Notes: generated by a model from the sequence alone, not told the origin. 64,000 nucleotides of DNA from Fructilactobacillus myrtifloralis (GCF_024029335.1 NZ_CP097116.1:744001-808000); one strand, 5' to 3'. Counted from the first letter of the stretch, positions 8,559 through 17,493 are shown. Numbers and translations: made by a program.

Positions 8559-8954
8559 TTAGCTTAATTTTGCTTCTAATTCTTTTAATTCGGCTTGCCG
8601 GATACTCCGGGGTAAGAAGCGCCGAATTTCTTCTTCGTTGTAACCAACTTCCAAGCGCTTGTCATCAAAGATGATCGGACGCTTAATTAAATCTGGGTAT
8701 TTAACCAATAGGTCAACTAATTGGGTTAACGAAAGGTCATCCAGGTTTAAGTGCAGTTTCTTAAAAATGTTCGAGCGTGTTGAAATGATATCTTCACTCC
8801 CATTTTCAGTTAAACGAAGAATGTGTTTAACTTCAGCTGCATTTAATGGTTGTGAGTTAATGTTTCGTTCTTTAAAGGGAATATCATGATCTTTTAACCA
8901 AGCCCGCGCTTTCCGACTGGATGCGCTACTTGGGGCAACATACAAATTTAACAT
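8559..8954 (-). CDS. Spx/ArsC-family regulator lacking the CXXC switch
   Basis: 131-residue member of the Spx family, which binds the RNA polymerase alpha C-terminal domain and reprogrammes transcription under thiol stress. It aligns without gaps to Bacillus Spx at the start (Leu-Tyr-x-x-Pro-Ser). The two redox cysteines at positions 10 and 13 are both serine here (PSSASSRKARAWL). The RNAP-contact region with ENGSEDI and the RPI loop are kept. It should therefore be unable to form the regulatory disulfide and may be a constitutive or differently controlled paralogue. The ribosome binding site GAGGAGGT is strong. The short product ends with Glu-Leu-Lys-Glu-rich sequence typical of Spx. Confidence 0.88.
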   Translation of the reverse strand: MLNLYVAPSSASSRKARAWLKDHDIPFKERNINSQPLNAAEVKHILRLTENGSEDIISTRSNIFKKLHLNLDDLSLTQLVDLLVKYPDLIKRPIIFDDKRLEVGYNEEEIRRFLPRSIRQAELKELEAKLS

Positions 8955-9084
8955 TATCAGCTTACCTCCTCATGCAAAGCATGTGACATAAAGTACGTCT
9001 GACAAACATTGACTATTTATTAGACATCTCTATCTTATCATATTGACGCTAGAGTTCAACGTCATTTCCAAAACTTAATAATAA

Positions 9085-9113
9085 TTTACACAGTTGGGTT
9101 TTAATATTATAAT
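9085..9113 (+). promoter_or_regulatory. Promoter of the 5'-nucleotidase gene
   Basis: TTTACA (9085-9090), a 17-base spacer and a perfect TATAAT (9108-9113), 33 bases before the start codon. Confidence 0.65.
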
Positions 9114-9146
9114 TTAAACATTCTACCATTTGACGGAGGGCTGCAC

Positions 9147-10700
9147 ATGAAATTGACAATCTTAACCACCAGCGATACGCACGGCTTCTTAGCTCCCACC
9201 AACTACGTTAAGCCCCATGCCAATCTTCCCTTTGGCTTCGAAAAAGCAGCAACCATCATCAAACGCGAACAGGCCAAGAGTGACTACCATCTGACGCTTG
9301 ATGACGGTGATTTCTTGGAAGGTTCCCCGCTTGCATACTATCAAGCCGAGGTGGAACATGCCCCCGCGCCCACTGCCATTAACGCCGCCTTTAATCAGGT
9401 TGACTATGACTTTGGCACCATTGGTAATCACGAGTTTAACTACGGACAAACGTACTTACAAAATGCCATTCAAGGTTGTCACCGCCAGTTTGTGTCCGCC
9501 AACATTCTAACGGCGACGGGGGAACCGGCCTTTGGAAAACCGTACGCCATCAAAACGGTGGGAGACTTAAAGGTCGCCGTTCTGGGTTTAACCACCCAGT
9601 CCGTGGATGCCTGGGAAAATCAGGCTAGTATTGCCAACCTCAAATTTATCTCGGCGTTAGAAGCCGCCCAAAAATACGTGCCCGAAATGCGGCAAAAAGC
9701 CGACGTGGTCGTCGTTCTCTATCACGGTGGGTTTGAACGAGATCTAAGTAACGGACAGCCCAACGATAAAATCGACGGTGAAAATGAAGCTTACGCCATC
9801 ATGAAAACCGTTCCGGGAATCGACGTCATGGCAACCGGACACCAACACCGCGCCCTGGCCGGCAAACTGTTTGGCATCCCCTACGTCCAACCGGGACACC
9901 GGGGCAGCTACGTGGGTAAAATTCAGTTAGATTTAGAGCGCGTCAACGGACGTTACCAGATTCAAAAAAGCCACCAAAAACTGATTAAAACCGGGGATGC
10001 CAAACCGGATCACGCGACGGCGACGAGTTTTCGCCAAACCGAGGCAGCGGTCGAAAAATGGCTCTCCCTGCCCCTCGCCCACATTGACGGCTCCATGACC
10101 TACACCGATCCCTTTGAAGTCCGGCTTCATGGCTCCGCCTTCGTTAATTTTATTCAAAAGGTCCAAATGGAAACCATGGGATGCGATATTTCAGCAACCG
10201 CCCTCTTTTCAAATGAAGCCCGCGGGTTTGAAAATCCGATTACCATGCGCAACATCATCACAAACTACGTCTATCCGAACACCCTCTCCCTCCTCGAAAT
10301 TTCGGGAGCTGATCTGAAAGCCGCCCTCGAAAAAACGGCCGAATACTTTACGATCAAGAACGGAGAGATCATCGTAGATCCAAAGTATCATCATCCTAAG
10401 ATTCGCGATTATAACTACGATATGTACGCGGGCATTGATTACACCATTAAGGTGTCTAATCCGATTGGGAACCGTGTCCTAAACCCAACGTACCACGGTC
10501 AACCCGTTACCAACAAAATGAAACTAAAGATCGTGTTGAATACTTACCGGGCGGTCGGCGGCGGCCACTATCCGATGTATAGCGAACAGAAAGTGCTCCG
10601 CTACAATACGATTACCATGAGTAATCTGATTGCTAAGTACCTCCAACAACATCCCCAGATTAAAGCCGACCATCACCATAACTTCAAAGTGATTAAATAA
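9147..10700 (+). CDS. Bifunctional metallophosphatase / 5'-nucleotidase, UshA-like
   Basis: 517-residue two-domain enzyme: an N-terminal calcineurin-type metallophosphatase (SDTHG at about residues 9-13, DDGDFLEGS, GNHEFNYG, TGHQHR) and a C-terminal 5'-nucleotidase substrate-binding domain (about residues 300-500, with the AVGGGHYP motif near the end). It would hydrolyse nucleotides or cyclic nucleotides. There is no signal peptide or cell-wall anchor, so it appears cytoplasmic, as in related lactobacillar copies. GGAGG stands before the ATG. Single-gene transcript with its own promoter and terminator. Confidence 0.9.
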   Translation: MKLTILTTSDTHGFLAPTNYVKPHANLPFGFEKAATIIKREQAKSDYHLTLDDGDFLEGSPLAYYQAEVEHAPAPTAINAAFNQVDYDFGTIGNHEFNYGQTYLQNAIQGCHRQFVSANILTATGEPAFGKPYAIKTVGDLKVAVLGLTTQSVDAWENQASIANLKFISALEAAQKYVPEMRQKADVVVVLYHGGFERDLSNGQPNDKIDGENEAYAIMKTVPGIDVMATGHQHRALAGKLFGIPYVQPGHRGSYVGKIQLDLERVNGRYQIQKSHQKLIKTGDAKPDHATATSFRQTEAAVEKWLSLPLAHIDGSMTYTDPFEVRLHGSAFVNFIQKVQMETMGCDISATALFSNEARGFENPITMRNIITNYVYPNTLSLLEISGADLKAALEKTAEYFTIKNGEIIVDPKYHHPKIRDYNYDMYAGIDYTIKVSNPIGNRVLNPTYHGQPVTNKMKLKIVLNTYRAVGGGHYPMYSEQKVLRYNTITMSNLIAKYLQQHPQIKADHHHNFKVIK

Positions 10701-10702
10701 CT

Positions 10703-10740
10703 AAAAAAGCAGTTCTTTCCCACGAAAGAACTGCTTTTTT
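10703..10740. terminator. Bidirectional terminator
   Basis: A 17-bp perfect stem (AAAAAAGCAGTTCTTTC and complement) with a CCAC loop, between the convergent nucleotidase and ecfT genes; it touches the ecfT stop codon. Confidence 0.9.
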
Positions 10741-11525
10741 TAATTCAGATTCATGCCAATCACGACGAAGAGGATCACGATGCTCCCCCCACATGCCGCT
10801 CCGTCCCGCCAAGTCCTCCGCGGGACCGCATACTGCGTGAGGGACTGATGGGTTTGAAAGCCCCGGAGTAACATCGCAGTTGCCAGGTCTTCGGCCCGTT
10901 TGAAGCTATTCACGAGGACCGGTACAAAGACCGAGAGCAGCGCTTGGCCCCGCTTGCGGACCGAACCCGTGTGGTAGGTCAGTCCCCGGGCTTGCTGGGC
11001 GGCCGTTACCGCGCGAAATTCGGCGTGTAGGGTGGGGAGAAAGCGAAAGGCAATGCTCATGGTAAGCGCCATGTCACTAACGGGAAGCCCCAGCTTTTGT
11101 AAGGGTGCTAACCACCGTTCCACCGCGGCGGTCATCGCATTCGGATTGGCCAGGAGGAACAGCAGGTTTAACAGCACGAGGGCGGTCCCAAATTTAGTGA
11201 ACAGTAAACCGGCGGCTACCAAACTCCCGGTGGTAATCCGGATTATCCCTCCCTGCCAGAGGACTGGTCCCTGGGGTACCACTACGAGTTGCAGGAGCGC
11301 GGTCAGGCCAATGAACACCGTAAACAGGCGGATGCGCCTCCCAAAGGTTTTTAAGCTGATGCGCGCGCTAACTACCAGCCCCCAGCTAGCCAGCCATAGG
11401 AGCACGGCTAATGGCAGCCGTTGATTCCAAAAGACGGAAACTAGGATCAGGATAAGACTCACAAGCTGCGTCCCCGGAGTTAACCGGTCGAGCCAACTAG
11501 GTTGTCGTTGTGCCACGCTCATCAT
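10740..11525 (-). CDS. ecfT: ECF transporter transmembrane subunit EcfT
   Basis: 261-residue membrane coupling subunit of an energy-coupling factor vitamin transporter. Several hydrophobic helices are visible in the first 130 residues and one at the C-terminus. The two coupling-helix motifs that dock into the ATPases are recognisable as AQQARG (near residue 180) and AMLLRG (near 220; the usual Ala-Arg-Gly is Leu-Arg-Gly here). The gene overlaps the end of ecfA2 by about 20-29 bases. The start is uncertain: AGAAAGG touches the ATG at 11525 but is well spaced for the GTG at 11516. It is the last gene of a four-gene operon. Confidence 0.88.
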   Translation of the reverse strand: MMSVAQRQPSWLDRLTPGTQLVSLILILVSVFWNQRLPLAVLLWLASWGLVVSARISLKTFGRRIRLFTVFIGLTALLQLVVVPQGPVLWQGGIIRITTGSLVAAGLLFTKFGTALVLLNLLFLLANPNAMTAAVERWLAPLQKLGLPVSDMALTMSIAFRFLPTLHAEFRAVTAAQQARGLTYHTGSVRKRGQALLSVFVPVLVNSFKRAEDLATAMLLRGFQTHQSLTQYAVPRRTWRDGAACGGSIVILFVVIGMNLN

Positions 11526-12372
11526 CCTTTCTGAGTCGTCGTAAGACCCACTCGTCTAGTTCTGCTTCGGTCAAGGGTAAGTGCGCCTGCGAAGCCTGGG
11601 GGTCTAACTGATGGGCCAGTTGCATGGGGGTTGGTAGCTCAAGGTTCGTGCTGTTCACCACGGCCGGCTGGTTTCGAAACAGTTCCGCTGGAGTTCCCCA
11701 GAAAGCAACTTGCCCCTGATCCATCACTAACACCCGTTGGGATAGTTGCGCCACCACGTCCATCTCATGGGTAACCACTAAAATGGTCCGGTGGTCGCGT
11801 TGGAGCGCCGCGAACAAACTGACTAATTCCCGTTGTCCGGGCGCATCTAAGCCGGCCGTTGGTTCATCAAAAATCACCACTTCCGGTTGGTTTGCTAGTA
11901 CCCCGGCAATGGCCACCCGCCGTTGTTGCCCACCTGATAGCAAGAGCGGACTTTGCTCAGTGAGCGCACGAGGGACCTGCACCGTTTGCAGCGCTGCGCG
12001 CGCCCGCTGTTCTGCCTGGTTGTGGTCCAGACCAAAGGCGAGCGGCCCCGCCATGACATCCGCTAAAACCGTGGGTGCAAAGAGCTGGGTGGCCGAATTT
12101 TGGAACACGAGTCCCACCCGCTGGCGAATCCGTTGCCACTCCTTCGCACTGGTTTGCGCCGTTAGCGTGGTGCCAGCGAAGTGAAGCGAACCGGCCGTTG
12201 GTAATAATAAGCCGTTCAGATGTTTAATCAGCGTGGACTTTCCACTACCCGTTTTTCCCACAATCGCGGTGACTTGGTGCGTGGGAATGGACACGGATAC
12301 GGACTGGAGCGCCGCCTGGTCCGTGGATTGGCCCGGGTACTGATGGGTTAAGTTTGTGATCGTAATTGCCAT
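11497..12372 (-). CDS. ecfA2: ECF transporter ATPase EcfA2
   Basis: 291-residue ABC ATPase subunit. Walker A GKTGSGKST (about residues 39-47), signature LSGGQQRRVAIAG and Walker B VVIFDEPTAGLD are all intact, followed by an H-loop histidine (VVTHEMD). The C-terminal extension is typical of EcfA subunits. It overlaps the end of ecfA1 by 25 bases and has its own GAGGG ribosome binding site, showing translational coupling. It hydrolyses ATP together with EcfA1 to drive substrate uptake through EcfT and the S-component. Confidence 0.92.
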   Translation of the reverse strand: MAITITNLTHQYPGQSTDQAALQSVSVSIPTHQVTAIVGKTGSGKSTLIKHLNGLLLPTAGSLHFAGTTLTAQTSAKEWQRIRQRVGLVFQNSATQLFAPTVLADVMAGPLAFGLDHNQAEQRARAALQTVQVPRALTEQSPLLLSGGQQRRVAIAGVLANQPEVVIFDEPTAGLDAPGQRELVSLFAALQRDHRTILVVTHEMDVVAQLSQRVLVMDQGQVAFWGTPAELFRNQPAVVNSTNLELPTPMQLAHQLDPQASQAHLPLTEAELDEWVLRRLRKDDERGTTTT

Positions 12373-13190
12373 AGTGCGTCCCTCAAATCATCAACGTGTG
12401 CAACCTGTTCCACTGCCAGCGGATACCCCTGGTTGGCCAGCCAGCTTCGCAACCGATACCGTAGCGGGGCCTGAATCCCCCAGGCTAGTAACCGTTCCGG
12501 GTGGGCAAATACGGCAGCTGGAGCGCCCTGTTGCACGATGTGACCCGCGTGTAACACGACGACCTGGTCGGCCAGCTCGGCCTCGGCAGGCTGGTGGGTC
12601 ACTTCAACGACCGTCAAGCCCAACTGCCGCTGAAGCTGATGTAACTTCGTCACCAACGCCGTCCGCCCCTGCGGATCCAGCATGCTGGTTGCTTCGTCTA
12701 ACAATAACACGGCGGGACGGCGCGCTAGAACACTGGCAAGGGCCACCCGTTGTTTTTGCCCACCCGACAGTTCATCGGGGGCCTTTTGCAACGCGGCAGT
12801 CATATCAACGGATTGAAGCGCCGCCTTAACCCGGGCTTGCACCTCGGATTGAGACCATCCTTGGTTGCCGAGCCCAAAGGCAACGTCATCGGCCACGGTC
12901 GCGCCGACGAACTGGTTATCCGGATTTTGAAGCACCAAACCCACCGTGGGGTTCGCGCCCTCCGTGATTGGAACCACCGCTTGCCCGTTAATCAGTAGCT
13001 GACCAGCTTGCGGGCGTTCGAGCCCGACCAGTAACTTTAGTAAGGTTGATTTCCCACTCCCATTACTCCCTAATACCGACCACCACTGCCCAGCAGGCAC
13101 CTGGAAACTAACGTCTGTTAGTAACGGCTGGGGCTGGTTTGGATACTGAAAGTGAACGTGCTGCACGACGATCCCATGCGCTTGTTTCAT
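12348..13190 (-). CDS. ecfA1: ECF transporter ATPase EcfA1
   Basis: 280-residue ABC ATPase, partner of EcfA2. Walker A GSNGSGKST, signature LSGGQKQRVALAS and Walker B LLDEATSMLDP are present; the A-T-S-M-L-D form after the catalytic Glu is characteristic of EcfA1 and differs from the T-A-G-L-D of EcfA2. It starts 12 bases after the S-component gene. The order S-A1-A2-T in one operon is the dedicated (group I) layout, unlike the shared EcfAA'T module usually found beside ribosomal protein genes in this order. Confidence 0.92.
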   Translation of the reverse strand: MKQAHGIVVQHVHFQYPNQPQPLLTDVSFQVPAGQWWSVLGSNGSGKSTLLKLLVGLERPQAGQLLINGQAVVPITEGANPTVGLVLQNPDNQFVGATVADDVAFGLGNQGWSQSEVQARVKAALQSVDMTAALQKAPDELSGGQKQRVALASVLARRPAVLLLDEATSMLDPQGRTALVTKLHQLQRQLGLTVVEVTHQPAEAELADQVVVLHAGHIVQQGAPAAVFAHPERLLAWGIQAPLRYRLRSWLANQGYPLAVEQVAHVDDLRDALWQLRSQT

Positions 13191-13202
13191 TCTTGTACTC
13201 CC

Positions 13203-13796
13203 CTATCGACGAAACCATTTTAACAACGGAGTGGCCACGAGGGGCACGACCAGCGCTGACAAAATGAGTTCGGGAATCCCGTTCGTTACCACCAACGTCA
13301 TCAATACCTTACTCAAAAGGCCCGGATTCCCAGCTCCATAGGCCTGTGCCACCGCGGGCGTGTGGTAGAACAATGCAATCAAGCCGACCACTAACAGAGT
13401 ATTCAAGGCCGCTCCCAAACCCCCGGTAACTACCAAGGCCCAGGTTTGTTTCCAGTGGGCGCGCATTAATCCCCAAAATAGGTAGCCTGCTAGTAATCCA
13501 ACTAAGACCCGGGGCACGACGGAAATCAACGGATTGGTAAAGACCAACGTTTGTACGGGACTGGTGGGGGCGACAAAGGCGCGTATCCAGGATAAAATTC
13601 CCCACGCCAGGCCGATGATGGCTCCATCCTTTGGTCCGAGCAGGACCGCCGCAATGATGACCGTAATTTGAATGATCGTAATGTTAACCGGCCCCACCGG
13701 AATGTAGCCTAAAAACGGAATGATGCTTTGTAAAATCACAATGGCAATTAATAACGCCAAAATTGCTAAATGAAATGCCTTCGTTTGTCTAATCAT
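13203..13796 (-). CDS. ECF transporter S-component (substrate binding)
   Basis: 197-residue integral membrane protein with about six helices, the substrate-specific part of the ECF transporter encoded downstream. The family sequence VIIAAVLLGPKDGAIIG, followed by WIRAFVAPTSP and VFTNPLISVVPR, is seen in the PF12822-type S-components. Some relatives have been linked to pantothenate or pyrimidine-precursor uptake, but the substrate here is not determined by sequence. I chose the ATG at 13796 because AAGGGGAG precedes it by about ten bases; a GTG further upstream overlaps that site. First gene of the four-gene operon. Confidence 0.85.
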   Translation of the reverse strand: MIRQTKAFHLAILALLIAIVILQSIIPFLGYIPVGPVNITIIQITVIIAAVLLGPKDGAIIGLAWGILSWIRAFVAPTSPVQTLVFTNPLISVVPRVLVGLLAGYLFWGLMRAHWKQTWALVVTGGLGAALNTLLVVGLIALFYHTPAVAQAYGAGNPGLLSKVLMTLVVTNGIPELILSALVVPLVATPLLKWFRR

Positions 13797-13906
13797 AGCT
13801 TTCTTTCTCCCCTTCACGCTTGCACAGTTATGGTCTATTATACCGAGAACTCCGAGGGAAACTCAACTCGCCCCGGTAACGGGCGTCCGGTCACCGCTTT
13901 CTCCTT

Positions 13907-13942
13907 AAAAAAAAGACCCGGTTCCAACCGGAACTCGGGTCC
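13907..13942 (-). terminator. Terminator of the RNase Y gene
   Basis: On the minus strand GACCCGAGTTCC pairs with GGAACCGGGTC around a short loop and is followed by eight T. It lies directly after the rny stop. Confidence 0.85.
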
Positions 13943-15532
13943 TTAACTTGCGTGCTTTTTGCGTGCCTGGGGTTTGCCCCCCACATATTGAACTGCATTC
14001 GAACGGCGAATCGCCGTGACCTTGATTTTTCCGGGATAGGTTAACTCGGATTCAATCTGTTCACAGACTTGCTCCGCCAGTTGATCGGTTTGCTGATCGT
14101 TAATCGTCGTGGGATCCACCATCATTCGCAACTCACGACCGGCCTGAATTGCATAGCTATCCTTAACTGCCGGATGGGAATTGGCAATTCGTTCAAGGCC
14201 CTTCAACCGGTTCAAATATTCTTCCACGGATTCACTCCGCGCTCCCGGTCGCGCTCCAGACATTGAGTCGGCCACGCGCACGAGCACGGCAATCGTAGCT
14301 TCCGAATCCACGTCGCCATGGGAAGCCGCAATCGCATCCACGACTGCTTCGTCTTCACCATAGGTTTGGGCAATCTGCACCCCTAATTCCACGTGGGTCC
14401 CATTGACTTCTCGATCCACTGCTTTCCCAATGTCATGCAGTAATCCTGCCCGTTTGGCTAAGCGGACGTTCGCACCTAACTCCGTGGCCATCATGCCACA
14501 CAACTCGGCCACTTCCACGGAGTGTTGCAACACGTTTTGCCCGTAACTGGTCCGGTACTGTAAGCGACCCACCAGTTTCATGAGATCGGGATGAACCCAA
14601 CCAAGGTGCAAACTAGCACAGGTTTCTTCCCCCGTTGTCCGTAGTCGCTCGAGCACCTGCCGTTCGGTACTCCGCACCAGATTTTCAATCACACCGGTGT
14701 TGACCTGCTTGGCGGTAATTAGTTCGTTCACCACTCCCCGGGCAATCTCCCGGCGGAGCGGGTCGTTAGTACTAATAATCAGAGTTTCCGGGCTCTCGGG
14801 ATTAAAAATCAAATCAACCCCAATGAGCGTTTCTAACAAACGCAACCGTTGTTCGTTCTTCCCAACGATTTTATTGCGCATGCCCTCGTCCGGGATAATC
14901 ACGTTGCGGTCGATGTGCGCCCGAGGAACGTCCACGGGACCAGCTTGGATGGCATCCACCATCAACTGCCGCGCTTCCTTTGGAGCCGTAAACTGGTGTT
15001 CTTCGTGTTCATCGCGAACCGTCATTTCGTAATCCTGTTGCAAGGTGGTTCTCGTCGTTTGCAATACCACCTGTTCGGCCTGTTCAGGCGCTAGACCACT
15101 CTTTTCGTGGACCACGCGTTCCCGTTCCTGCTGTAACTGATCAGCTTGAGCTTGATCCGTGGCAATGGTGGTTTGTAAGTCCTGCAGTTCGGCCTGGGAC
15201 CGATTGAGGTTTTGCTTAGTCTTATCTAACCGATTGGCAAAACTCTGGAGACTCTTCGCCTGAAAATCAATTCGATCCTGGCGCAATTCGTTTTCAGCGA
15301 CTTGTTCGTCAATTTCTTGTTCCACATCGGCCTGGTGATCCGCCACTTCAGCTTCAATTTTTTGTCGAATCTGCTGCACGGTATCCGCTACCTGCCGTTG
15401 ATTATCAGTCGCAATCGTTTTCGCCTGGGTGTGCGCGTTGGTGAGGTTGTGGTTCACCTGGCGGTTTTGCTGAACGTATCCAGCAACTAGGCCGACCACA
15501 AGCGCTCCGATTCCCACAAGCAAATATAGCAT
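13943..15532 (-). CDS. rny: Ribonuclease Y, divergent copy
   Basis: 529-residue membrane-anchored endoribonuclease of the RNase Y family. Layout: N-terminal helix (residues 1-20), long coiled coil (about 25-190), KH domain (about 205-270) and HD domain (LLHDIGKAVD near 360, then ASHGD). RNase Y starts decay of many mRNAs at the membrane. Two features differ from typical copies: the KH G-x-x-G loop reads GKNE instead of GREG, and the second metal motif is ASHGD instead of A/HHHGD. The start at 15532 is preceded by AAAGGGGG at seven bases. It may be the only copy or a paralogue; the window does not settle this. Confidence 0.85.
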   Translation of the reverse strand: MLYLLVGIGALVVGLVAGYVQQNRQVNHNLTNAHTQAKTIATDNQRQVADTVQQIRQKIEAEVADHQADVEQEIDEQVAENELRQDRIDFQAKSLQSFANRLDKTKQNLNRSQAELQDLQTTIATDQAQADQLQQERERVVHEKSGLAPEQAEQVVLQTTRTTLQQDYEMTVRDEHEEHQFTAPKEARQLMVDAIQAGPVDVPRAHIDRNVIIPDEGMRNKIVGKNEQRLRLLETLIGVDLIFNPESPETLIISTNDPLRREIARGVVNELITAKQVNTGVIENLVRSTERQVLERLRTTGEETCASLHLGWVHPDLMKLVGRLQYRTSYGQNVLQHSVEVAELCGMMATELGANVRLAKRAGLLHDIGKAVDREVNGTHVELGVQIAQTYGEDEAVVDAIAASHGDVDSEATIAVLVRVADSMSGARPGARSESVEEYLNRLKGLERIANSHPAVKDSYAIQAGRELRMMVDPTTINDQQTDQLAEQVCEQIESELTYPGKIKVTAIRRSNAVQYVGGKPQARKKHAS

Positions 15533-15658
15533 CGTAGTTCCCCCTTTCATGGTGTTTTTAGCTACGTTAATCATACCATTTCACCCGGGATTTTAAAATG
15601 TAGCCCCCTATCATTTAGCGGGCGATGAAGTATAATAAAAATATGAGGAGGTAGTGAC

Positions 15659-16066
15659 ATGTTTCCAGAACGACTAAAGGCCTTACGCACCGGTAAGCAC
15701 ATTACCCTGGCGGAACTGGCCGCTGAATTAAACCGGCAGTTTCCTAGTGACAAGCATCATGAGAATACCGCATCCCAGATTGGAAATTGGGAACGGGGCA
15801 TTCGGAACCCATCCTACGTGGAAGTGCGCAAGCTCGCCACCTACTTTGGCATTTCGATGGACTACCTCAGTGGCCGGGTTGATAGCGAAAAAACCGACCT
15901 GTCCAAGCTGTTTATTTCCGGAACCGAACTGTATTTTAACGAGCAACTCCTAACCGGGAACGATCGGTATGAAATTTACCAGTTAATTGACGGTTTCTTA
16001 CACGGTAAGAAGGGCCGCCACGACGATGGACACGATACCCAAGAAGAACTCGATCTCAACTACTAA
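15659..16066 (+). CDS. XRE family transcriptional regulator
   Basis: 135-residue DNA-binding protein with an N-terminal Cro/CI helix-turn-helix (about residues 5-70: ITLAELAAELN, then ASQIGNWERGIRNPS and FGISMDYLSGR). The short acidic C-terminus has no recognised ligand domain. It has a TATAAT -10 box (15632-15637) and an AGGAGG site close before the ATG. It begins a three-gene run with a methyltransferase-like gene 21 bases downstream and a GNAT gene after that. Target genes unknown; autoregulation is likely from layout only. Confidence 0.85.
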   Translation: MFPERLKALRTGKHITLAELAAELNRQFPSDKHHENTASQIGNWERGIRNPSYVEVRKLATYFGISMDYLSGRVDSEKTDLSKLFISGTELYFNEQLLTGNDRYEIYQLIDGFLHGKKGRHDDGHDTQEELDLNY

Positions 16067-16087
16067 CTAAACAGGATAATTAATGTT

Positions 16088-16933
16088 ATGAAACGCAAAA
16101 AGCTCCTCAAGAACTTTCAAAAAAGGCATCCCCAAAGCAAGCAAGCTTCAGATTACATCCAACGTCTGCAGGCAGACCGGACGGCCTTTAACCACTATCC
16201 AGAGGTTAAATTCTTGCTGAACCACGCCCTCATGGCCGACCACCTCTTACAAACGGGTCATCTGCCCCAAGACATTCCCAACCTCACGTTACCAGAGGAC
16301 ATTCAGGATCACCTGTACGAAAGTGTCAACGCCCGGTTTGCGCTGGGTGACCCGGCTGGTGACCGCGAGTGGGATCGAATTTCTAATCTATTGCCCCAGG
16401 TCGATAAAGATCTGCGCTCGTTTCGTGACTACCTAGAAGAACGCTACGGCATGTGGGCCTACATTTCTTCGTCTTTCACCCACCAATTAGCGCGCTATTT
16501 GGACGGGAAACCCGCCCTAGAAGTCATGGCGGGCAACGGCTACATCACCAAGGGGCTGCGTGAACAACAAGCCTCCGTAATTGGAACCGACAGCCTCGCA
16601 TGGCAAGCCGAAAATGAAACCGGCAACCACCAGGTCACACCAATTGAAAAACTCAGCGCCCTGGACGCGTACCATAAATACAAAGACCAGGTGGATTACA
16701 TCATCATGAGTTGGTCTCCCGATGGGGATCCAGTGGACGCTGAACTCCTGGACGCCATCCGCAAGGACGGCCATCCGGTCCAACTAATTGTGATCGGCGA
16801 AAAGGAGGGAGCCACCAATTCCCCGGCCTTCTGGAACCACGCCGAGTTGGTTTCCGATCCGGGTATCGACAAGCTCAATCAATATTTACCCAACTTTGAT
16901 TTGATCAACGACCGCGTCTACTTAGTTAAATAG
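16088..16933 (+). CDS. SAM-dependent methyltransferase-like protein
   Basis: 281-residue cytoplasmic protein. The C-terminal half resembles a Rossmann-fold methyltransferase: a glycine-rich motif I ALEVMAGNGYI (about residues 140-150) and an acidic residue at the end of the next strand (IGTDS), then IIMSWSPDG in the motif IV position. The helical N-terminal half (about 1-130) is not recognised. The substrate is unknown. It sits between an XRE regulator and a GNAT acetyltransferase with short gaps, suggesting a single transcript. Confidence 0.65.
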   Translation: MKRKKLLKNFQKRHPQSKQASDYIQRLQADRTAFNHYPEVKFLLNHALMADHLLQTGHLPQDIPNLTLPEDIQDHLYESVNARFALGDPAGDREWDRISNLLPQVDKDLRSFRDYLEERYGMWAYISSSFTHQLARYLDGKPALEVMAGNGYITKGLREQQASVIGTDSLAWQAENETGNHQVTPIEKLSALDAYHKYKDQVDYIIMSWSPDGDPVDAELLDAIRKDGHPVQLIVIGEKEGATNSPAFWNHAELVSDPGIDKLNQYLPNFDLINDRVYLVK

Positions 16934-16943
16934 GAGAACTGCC

Positions 16944-17483
16944 ATGGCCACTTCAACATCCGTATTTTTACAACCCCTCACAACTGAGGCGGCTGATTAC
17001 AGCTTAATCCAAACCATCTTTCAACAAGCTAGTACCCAACGCTTTTGGTTTCAACCGCCGTTACTGGGTGCGCACGACGTCACTAATTTTTTAAAGCAGC
17101 ACACCACTGACGACCGCATCATTAGCCAAACGATTCAAACCAGCCAGACACCGCACCACGGGGTCGGTTTGGTCGAAATCATCGATCTCGATCCCGTGGC
17201 GCGCGTCGGTGAATTTGAGATTGCATTACTAAATGACGAAAATGGGCATGGCTATGCTCAGGCAGCCATGGCGCAACTACTCCAGTTGGCCTTTACCCAG
17301 TTAAATCTGCATAAACTCTACCTCTACGTCGATGTGACCAATGCCCCCGCGCTGCACATTTACCAAAAGTTCGGCTTTCAAATCGAAGGCACAATTGCCG
17401 ACCAATTCTTTGCAGCCGGAGCCTATCGGGATGCCCACTACATGGGATTGACCCAGGCGGATTACCTTAACAACCATCACTAA
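16944..17483 (+). CDS. GNAT family N-acetyltransferase
   Basis: 179-residue acetyltransferase of the RimJ/RimL/SpeG-like GNAT group. The acetyl-CoA-binding region is visible as NGHGYAQAAMAQLLQLAF (about residues 98-115), followed by LHKLYLYVDVTNAPALHIYQKFGFQIEG, the typical strand-helix-strand end of the fold. It may acetylate a protein N-terminus, a polyamine or a small amine; this cannot be decided. AGGAG precedes the ATG, 10 bases after the methyltransferase-like gene. A terminator follows. Confidence 0.85.
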   Translation: MATSTSVFLQPLTTEAADYSLIQTIFQQASTQRFWFQPPLLGAHDVTNFLKQHTTDDRIISQTIQTSQTPHHGVGLVEIIDLDPVARVGEFEIALLNDENGHGYAQAAMAQLLQLAFTQLNLHKLYLYVDVTNAPALHIYQKFGFQIEGTIADQFFAAGAYRDAHYMGLTQADYLNNHH

Positions 17484-17493
17484 TTAATCACCA

